A stretch of 9,433 bases of DNA from Caldimicrobium thiodismutans (lineage in GTDB: Bacteria > Desulfobacterota > Thermodesulfobacteria > Thermodesulfobacteriales > Thermodesulfobacteriaceae), in assembly GCA_002877875.1 (NCBI GenBank), contig PNIE01000043.1, forward strand, positions 1 to 9,433. Direction: 5' to 3'. Positions 5,483 to 9,433 of the stretch are shown here, in pieces. Every line of letters begins with the position of its first letter. Within the stretch, counting starts at the first letter, position 1. Both the position numbers and the translations under genes were made by a program. The notes beneath the pieces were generated by a model. It made no database searches and was not told where the DNA came from. It was given only the letters and a program-made list of their open reading frames with translations.

Positions 5483-6673
5483 ATGAAAAAAGTCCTTGGC
5501 AAGGTACTTTTAAATACGCTAATAGTTTTTCTTTTTAGTTTTAAATTTCTTTTTGCTCAAACGCAAACCTTTAAAATTGGTTTTTTCTCGCTTTTTATGG
5601 CAGCACCCTTTATTTATGCTGAAGAAACAGGTGCCTTTAAGAAGGAAGGGCTTAATGTAAAAATAATCCCTTACAACAATTTAATGGAAATGGCCAACGA
5701 TTTTCATCAAGGGAAATTAGAGGCAGCTATTTTTCCAATCCCCATGGTATTTTCCTATAGATTGGGTCTGCTCTCTGGAATACCTTCAGAGGATGTTAAA
5801 GTAATTCTTGTTGCAGGAGCCAATGGAGGCTCTCTTGTTGTAACAGATTCAACTATTAAAAATCCAAGAGATCTTAAAGGAAAAATTGTAGTTAGTTTTC
5901 CAAAAATGTGCCCCTGTTATCCTTTACTTAGATACTTTTTAATTAAATATGGAATAGATCCTGAAAAGGACGCCAAGCATAAAGTATTTACTTTTGATGA
6001 ATTAATAGATTATACTTTAGAAAGAAATAAAATAGAAAGAGAGCTTAAAAAATATAGAGAACTCTTAGCCCGCAATAAAGATGACAAAGAGCTAAAGGAA
6101 AGGTATGAAAAACTTAGAAGTAAATATGATGCCCTACCCAAAATTTCTGCCTTTTTAATTCCAGAGCCTAATACCACTTTTATAAAATCTCTAAAAGGTG
6201 GATATGTTATGGTAAGTACCAGAAATATTTGGAAAGATCATCCTTTCGGAGGGCTCGTGGTTAAAGAGAAAATTCTGAAAGAAAGAAAAGAAACGGTGGG
6301 AAGAATGGTGGGAGTTATTGGGAAGGTATGTCAAACTATAGATTTACCTCAAAATAGAGAAAAGCTTGTGAGTGTTCTTCTAAAAAGTAGGTATAATCCG
6401 CCAGAGTTTACTTATTCTATTTTAAAAGAGGCCTTTAAAGCTGGTGAGACAGATTATCCTGTTTTTCCATATAAATCTTCAGCTATAGCTTGGGTGGAAA
6501 TACTCAAATCTTTAGGAATGCTTCCAGCCAAGGTAGATGCTTTTAGTTTAGCAGAAGAAACTTTCTTTTCTGAATTTACTCGTGAAGCCTTAAGTAAAGC
6601 AGGAGTTCCTGTTCCTCCGACAGATTATAGACCTGAAGTAATTATGGGAGAGATTAAGAACTATAGAAGATAG
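5483..6673 (+). CDS. NitT/TauT-like (NMT1/SsuA-type) periplasmic substrate-binding protein
   Basis: Probable exported binding protein of an ABC transporter. The 396 aa product starts with a Sec signal peptide: basic MKKVLGK, hydrophobic stretch 8-24, likely cleavage after A25 (LFA-QTQ). The mature part shows the fold pattern of the NrtA/SsuA/NMT1 group: KIGFFSLFMAAPFIYAEETG (31-50), FKKEGLNVKIIPY, a helix with QGKLEAAIFPIP (76-87), NPRDLKGKIVVSFP (127-140) and LLRYFLIKYGIDPEKD (148-163). The substrate cannot be told from sequence; nitrate, sulfonate, bicarbonate and pyrimidine precursors are all bound by relatives. Two oddities: a charged, heptad-like helical insert at about 178-216, and a Cys-Pro-Cys motif (C143, C145). 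No permease or ATPase gene lies nearby, so it is an orphan in this window. It has its own promoter and ends 5 nt before the convergent tadA stop. Confidence 0.75.
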   Translation: MKKVLGKVLLNTLIVFLFSFKFLFAQTQTFKIGFFSLFMAAPFIYAEETGAFKKEGLNVKIIPYNNLMEMANDFHQGKLEAAIFPIPMVFSYRLGLLSGIPSEDVKVILVAGANGGSLVVTDSTIKNPRDLKGKIVVSFPKMCPCYPLLRYFLIKYGIDPEKDAKHKVFTFDELIDYTLERNKIERELKKYRELLARNKDDKELKERYEKLRSKYDALPKISAFLIPEPNTTFIKSLKGGYVMVSTRNIWKDHPFGGLVVKEKILKERKETVGRMVGVIGKVCQTIDLPQNREKLVSVLLKSRYNPPEFTYSILKEAFKAGETDYPVFPYKSSAIAWVEILKSLGMLPAKVDAFSLAEETFFSEFTREALSKAGVPVPPTDYRPEVIMGEIKNYRR

Positions 6674-6678
6674 TTTCA

Positions 6679-7149
6679 TCAAATTCTTTTTTGCTTAAAA
6701 AAATTTTTTAATAAAGTTTCAGCCTCCCTTTGGAGTAGCCCATATTTAATTTTAACCTGATGATTGAATCTAGAGTCCTTAAGAAGATTAAATAAACTTC
6801 CACAGGCCCCGGTTTTAGGGTCAGGGGTTGCAAAAATTAATTCGTCAATTCGGGCCAAAACCATGGCATAAGCGCACATAGCACAGGGTTCAAGGGTAAC
6901 ATAAAGTTTACAGCCAAGAAGTCTATAATTCCCTAATTTCTTGGCTCCTTCCCTTAAAGCTAGAATCTCAGCATGGGCGGTAGGATCACATCTTTTTATA
7001 ATCTGATTTCGAGCTTTAGAAAGGATCTCTCCTTTTGGAGAGACAAGAACTGCCCCAACAGGAACCTCATCTTCTTCAAAGGCTATCTCAGCCTCTTTTA
7101 AAGCAAGCCTCATATAATAAAAATCTTTTTCGGTAAATTCAAAATTCAT
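6679..7149 (-). CDS. tadA: tRNA-specific adenosine deaminase TadA
   Basis: Zinc enzyme that converts A34 of tRNA-Arg(ACG) to inosine, widening decoding of CGN codons. The 156 aa product is slightly shorter than E. coli TadA (167). It shows the cytidine-deaminase fold signatures: EVPVGAVLV (28-36), AHAEILAL (58-65) with zinc ligand H59 and proton shuttle E61, and LEPCAMCAYAM (86-96) with zinc ligands C89 and C92. DPKTGACGS (110-118) is typical of TadA and separates it from guanine or cytosine deaminases. The ATG overlaps the ispH stop as ATGA, and no Shine-Dalgarno sequence is visible upstream, so translation probably depends on ribosomes finishing ispH. It is the last gene of the radC-ispH-tadA row and converges with the 5483 gene at a 5-nt gap. 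Confidence 0.95.
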   Translation of the reverse strand: MNFEFTEKDFYYMRLALKEAEIAFEEDEVPVGAVLVSPKGEILSKARNQIIKRCDPTAHAEILALREGAKKLGNYRLLGCKLYVTLEPCAMCAYAMVLARIDELIFATPDPKTGACGSLFNLLKDSRFNHQVKIKYGLLQREAETLLKNFFKQKRI

Positions 7150-8792
7150 AGTTTATAAAACATAATACTCAGAAGAAAGAATAACAAAGGAGGAACTAAA
7201 AACAGAGCTTCAAAGTAAAGGATCTGACCAAGAGGACGCCTTTTTAAAAGAGCAAAAAGAAAAAGGTAAGATAGGAGATATAAAATAAAAGCAAGATAAT
7301 AAAGAATTTTAGTTTTTATTAAAAGGACTAAAAAAGGAATAGAGGATAGAAAAATTAAAAAGTATGAGAGTTGAAACCATTGATTTTCACTGAGATTGAA
7401 ATGTAGGATAAAGAAATTTCTTGGAAGAAAACCATCACTTTGTTGATATAGAAGTTCTTTATATAGATTCCAAAGAAAAAGTATTATTAAAATATGAAGA
7501 GAAAACCAAAGAAAGGTCTCATTCCAATAGGGATATAAATAAAGAATAAGACTTATAAAGAATAAAGAATCAAGAAATATATAAAAAAAGCTATTTAATA
7601 ATAAGTAATCAAGTATAATAAAAACAAAAATTAAAGAAATAATGCGAGGTATAAAAAGAAGTCCAGAAATTAAGGAAAAAATTAAAGATAATGAAAGGAG
7701 AAACAGGCTTAACTTATTTTTAGAAGTATAAAAATTTCCTTTAAGAGGATAATAAAAGAAAAAACTATCTTTAGTTAGGTAAGAGTGAAAAACTTTTCTA
7801 AAAAATTGAAAAAAAAATACAAAGGAGAGGAGGGATAGAGTATGAGAATTAAAAAGGGAGGAATTAAGGAAAAGGAGAGTAGAGAATAAGAAAAGGAAGA
7901 GAAAAACCTCATGGAGATTGAGTAAAATAAAGTTTCTAAAAATTCTATAAGGCAAACTGGTTGAGGTTTTGAGGAAATCGATAACTTCGTTTATAAGCCA
8001 ATTAGGGGTTGAGGCACCAGCTGTTATTCCAAGGGTATTAATTTTTTTGATTTCCTCTAAAGGGAGCTCCTCTTTATTTTCAATGAGAAAGACTCTTTTT
8101 CCCTCTGCTTCTGCTATCTGAGCCAGTCTCTTGGTGTTGGCACTAAATTTTCCTCCTATAACCACAATAGCTTCGCAAACCTTACAAAGCCTTTTTACTT
8201 CCTCTTGCCTAACTTCTGTGGCGTTACAGATAGTATTTATAATTTCGCCTCCTGGATAGCGGGAAAGGATTTCCTGGGAGAGTAATTCAAAGAGCTCCTG
8301 ATCCTGAGTGGTTTGTGAGAGGATAACATAATTTTTGAGTGGTGGCAAATTTTCAATGTCTTTAAAGGAGCTTACCACGTACCCCTTTTCATCACAATAG
8401 CCAAGAATCCCTTTAACCTCAGCGTGATCTTTATCTCCAATAATAACTACCTCCTTACCTGAGGAAATAGCTTTACTTGCAAGGGATTGAACTTTTAGGA
8501 CCCTGGGACAGGTTCCATCAATAACTTTATGCCTTTTAGCGAGGCCATCTTTTTCAGAGGGGGGAACCCCATGAGCTCGAATAACGCAGGATCCCGTAGG
8601 AACCTCTTCCTTGATATCTTTTAAAATTTTAACTCCAAGTTTGGAGAGCAATTCAAGGGTTTGGGGATTATGGATAAGGGGGCCGTAGGTGTAAAGAGGG
8701 GTATGCCCAGCCTTAAGAGCCTTTAAGACCAAATTTACCGCCCTTCTTACCCCCATACAAAAACCAGCTTTTTTAGCTATTTTAATCTTCAT
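7146..8792 (-). CDS. ispH: IspH (HMBPP reductase) fused to a UbiA-like polytopic membrane domain
   Basis: The N-terminal part (1 to about 275) is 4-hydroxy-3-methylbut-2-enyl diphosphate reductase, the last enzyme of the MEP pathway, making IPP and DMAPP with a Fe-S cluster. Cluster ligands are C12, C95 and C189; substrate residues are H41, H74, H123, catalytic E125, T161/T162, S217, N219 and S261 (TAGAS). All are present, so it should be active. IspH is usually about 280-320 aa; here 548 aa. Residues 284-548 are about 44% Leu+Phe (hand count) with some nine hydrophobic segments near 290-308, 318-335, 361-380, 384-400, 403-420, 427-444, 472-491, 495-516 and 523-543. Nine segments, PLKG after segment 2 and KEL-SDG after segment 6 recall UbiA prenyltransferases, but both Asp-rich motifs are missing. 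No Met occurs between residues 13 and 544, so a separate second gene is unlikely. ATGA overlaps link it to radC and tadA. Confidence 0.9.
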   Translation of the reverse strand: MKIKIAKKAGFCMGVRRAVNLVLKALKAGHTPLYTYGPLIHNPQTLELLSKLGVKILKDIKEEVPTGSCVIRAHGVPPSEKDGLAKRHKVIDGTCPRVLKVQSLASKAISSGKEVVIIGDKDHAEVKGILGYCDEKGYVVSSFKDIENLPPLKNYVILSQTTQDQELFELLSQEILSRYPGGEIINTICNATEVRQEEVKRLCKVCEAIVVIGGKFSANTKRLAQIAEAEGKRVFLIENKEELPLEEIKKINTLGITAGASTPNWLINEVIDFLKTSTSLPYRIFRNFILLNLHEVFLFLFLFSTLLFLNSSLFNSHTLSLLSFVFFFQFFRKVFHSYLTKDSFFFYYPLKGNFYTSKNKLSLFLLSLSLIFSLISGLLFIPRIISLIFVFIILDYLLLNSFFYIFLDSLFFISLILYLYPYWNETFLWFSLHILIILFLWNLYKELLYQQSDGFLPRNFFILHFNLSENQWFQLSYFLIFLSSIPFLVLLIKTKILYYLAFILYLLSYLFLFALLKRRPLGQILYFEALFLVPPLLFFLLSIMFYKL

Positions 8793-9433
8793 AGAAGTTT
8801 CTGAACCTCCCTTTCCAGTTCATCAAGAAGCCCTGATTCTGCAAAGCTGAAATAAGCATCCTGCCCTATGATAAGGTGATCAAGGACCTGAATATGAAGA
8901 AGTTTCCCTGAAAGGATGATAAGTTTAGTCAGTTTCTTATCAGCAGAGGAAGGAGAAAGATTGCCAGAGGGATGATTATGGGCTAAGATTATTTTGCTTG
9001 CCCCAAGATTATAAGCCCTTCCAAAGATCTCTCGTGGATATACCAAACTCTCTGAAATAGTTCCCTCAAAAAGCCTCTCCAGAGATAAGACCATATTGTC
9101 ACTAGCAAGATAAATGATCATAAAGATCTCTCTTTTCTCTCCCTTTAATTCATAGAGAAGATATTCGTAAGCCTCCTTAGGAGATTTTAAATATTTACCC
9201 TCTGAAATCCTAGCTTTTAGATACCTTCTTGCTACTTCATGGACCACCTTTAGAGGAAGAAGGGCTTTTTTCCCAAGTCCAGGTAGCTCTAAAAGTCTCT
9301 TTTCATCTGCATCAAGAATAGCATCAAGCCTTCCTCCAAATTCTTTCAACAAGGTTCTGGCAAGTCCACGCGTATCTTTTCTTGGAATCCCAAAGAAAAG
9401 AAGAAGTTCCAAAAGATCCTCATCGGTAAAACT
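8789..9433 (-). CDS. radC: RadC family JAB/MPN-domain protein, 5' end missing
   Basis: RadC proteins carry a helix-hairpin-helix DNA-binding region and a JAB1/MPN metalloprotease-like domain. Their role is unsettled; the original DNA-repair claim in E. coli was traced to another gene. The frame is open to the window edge (214 visible residues). The first codons read SFTDEDLLELLLFFG, matching the family's usual LSDAELLAILL segment, so the true start lies upstream and the in-frame TTG at 9412 is only a Leu codon. In visible numbering the hairpin motif LPGLG is at 50-54, and the metal site AHNHPSGNLSPSSAD at 151-165 has H152, H154 and D165, all conserved. About 20-25 N-terminal residues are probably missing relative to typical RadC proteins. 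The TGA stop overlaps the ispH start as ATGA. Confidence 0.93.
   Translation of the reverse strand, partial: SFTDEDLLELLLFFGIPRKDTRGLARTLLKEFGGRLDAILDADEKRLLELPGLGKKALLPLKVVHEVARRYLKARISEGKYLKSPKEAYEYLLYELKGEKREIFMIIYLASDNMVLSLERLFEGTISESLVYPREIFGRAYNLGASKIILAHNHPSGNLSPSSADKKLTKLIILSGKLLHIQVLDHLIIGQDAYFSFAESGLLDELEREVQKLL
8805..8811 (-). promoter_or_regulatory. Ribosome binding site of ispH inside radC
   Basis: On the minus strand GGGAGGT ends 12 nt before the ispH ATG (8792-8790), within the 3' end of radC. The spacing is longer than ideal, but the match is good and the ATGA overlap would help re-initiation. Confidence 0.5.

Noticed and set aside
5483..6673. THI5-type pyrimidine synthase, suggested by the cysteine motif
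   Set aside because: The THI5 CCCFC motif is absent, the protein has an export signal, and the Cys-Pro-Cys lies at a different place in the fold.
6661..6678. CTAT-AGAAG-ATAG as a terminator between the 5483 gene and tadA
   Set aside because: The stem is only four A/T-rich pairs and has no adjoining T-run, so it is not distinguishable from chance.
7146..7950. Separate downstream membrane-protein gene or a read-through artefact
   Set aside because: There is no Met codon between residues 13 and 544 and no stop or shift at the junction; the frame is continuous and is closed by an ATGA overlap with tadA.
9410..9412. TTG as a start codon for a 207-aa RadC
   Set aside because: The frame stays open to the window edge and the upstream codons encode SFTDEDL, which matches the conserved RadC N-terminal segment. 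The gene is therefore cut by the edge and TTG is an internal Leu.
1..9433. tRNA, rRNA, rnpB, CRISPR array or insertion sequence
   Set aside because: Nearly all bases are accounted for by protein-coding genes. The only gap of note (5351-5482) holds promoters, and I saw no cloverleaf, spaced repeats or transposase motifs.

Overview
The window is ordinary chromosomal DNA of a thermophilic, Gram-negative (diderm) bacterium. By eye it is AT-rich, with purine-rich coding strands and Lys/Glu-rich proteins. It carries an LptE-type outer-membrane lipoprotein and a small PIN-domain protein that matches the HARP family (protein-only RNase P of the Aquifex Aq_880 type). Together with the low G+C this suggests a Thermodesulfobacterium/Caldimicrobium-like member of the Thermodesulfobacteriota. 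The lineage is an inference, since the window holds no rRNA. I see no mobile element, CRISPR array, tRNA or rRNA.

Layout. (1) 1-4766, plus strand: a tight probable operon of greA (5' end cut by the window edge), icd (NADP-type isocitrate dehydrogenase), leuS (leucyl-tRNA synthetase) and lptE (LPS-assembly lipoprotein). Spacings are 10 and 15 nt, then a 47-nt overlap of lptE into leuS. leuS-lptE is the order also seen in enterobacteria, but holA does not follow. (2) 4769-5350, minus strand: the HARP gene, convergent with lptE, with only 2 nt between the stop codons. (3) 5351-5482: a divergent promoter region with two good sigma-70-like promoters. The HARP promoter predicts a nearly leaderless mRNA. 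The other promoter lies within a perfect 7-bp inverted repeat. (4) 5483-6673, plus strand: a secreted NitT/TauT-like substrate-binding protein with no transporter genes beside it. (5) 9433-6679, minus strand: radC (5' end cut), a long ispH gene and tadA, joined by two ATGA stop/start overlaps.

Main points of interest. The ispH product is a complete HMBPP reductase (about residues 1-275, all Fe-S and substrate-binding residues present) fused in frame to about 265 residues of very hydrophobic sequence with about nine membrane segments. The topology and a few residual motifs resemble a UbiA-type prenyltransferase whose Asp-rich catalytic motifs are gone. This would put the last step of the MEP isoprenoid pathway on the membrane. 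The HARP gene raises the question whether this genome lacks an RNA-based RNase P.

Three genes serve tRNA: leuS (charging), HARP (5' maturation) and tadA (A34 to inosine). They lie in three different transcription units, so functional clustering is only a weak suggestion.
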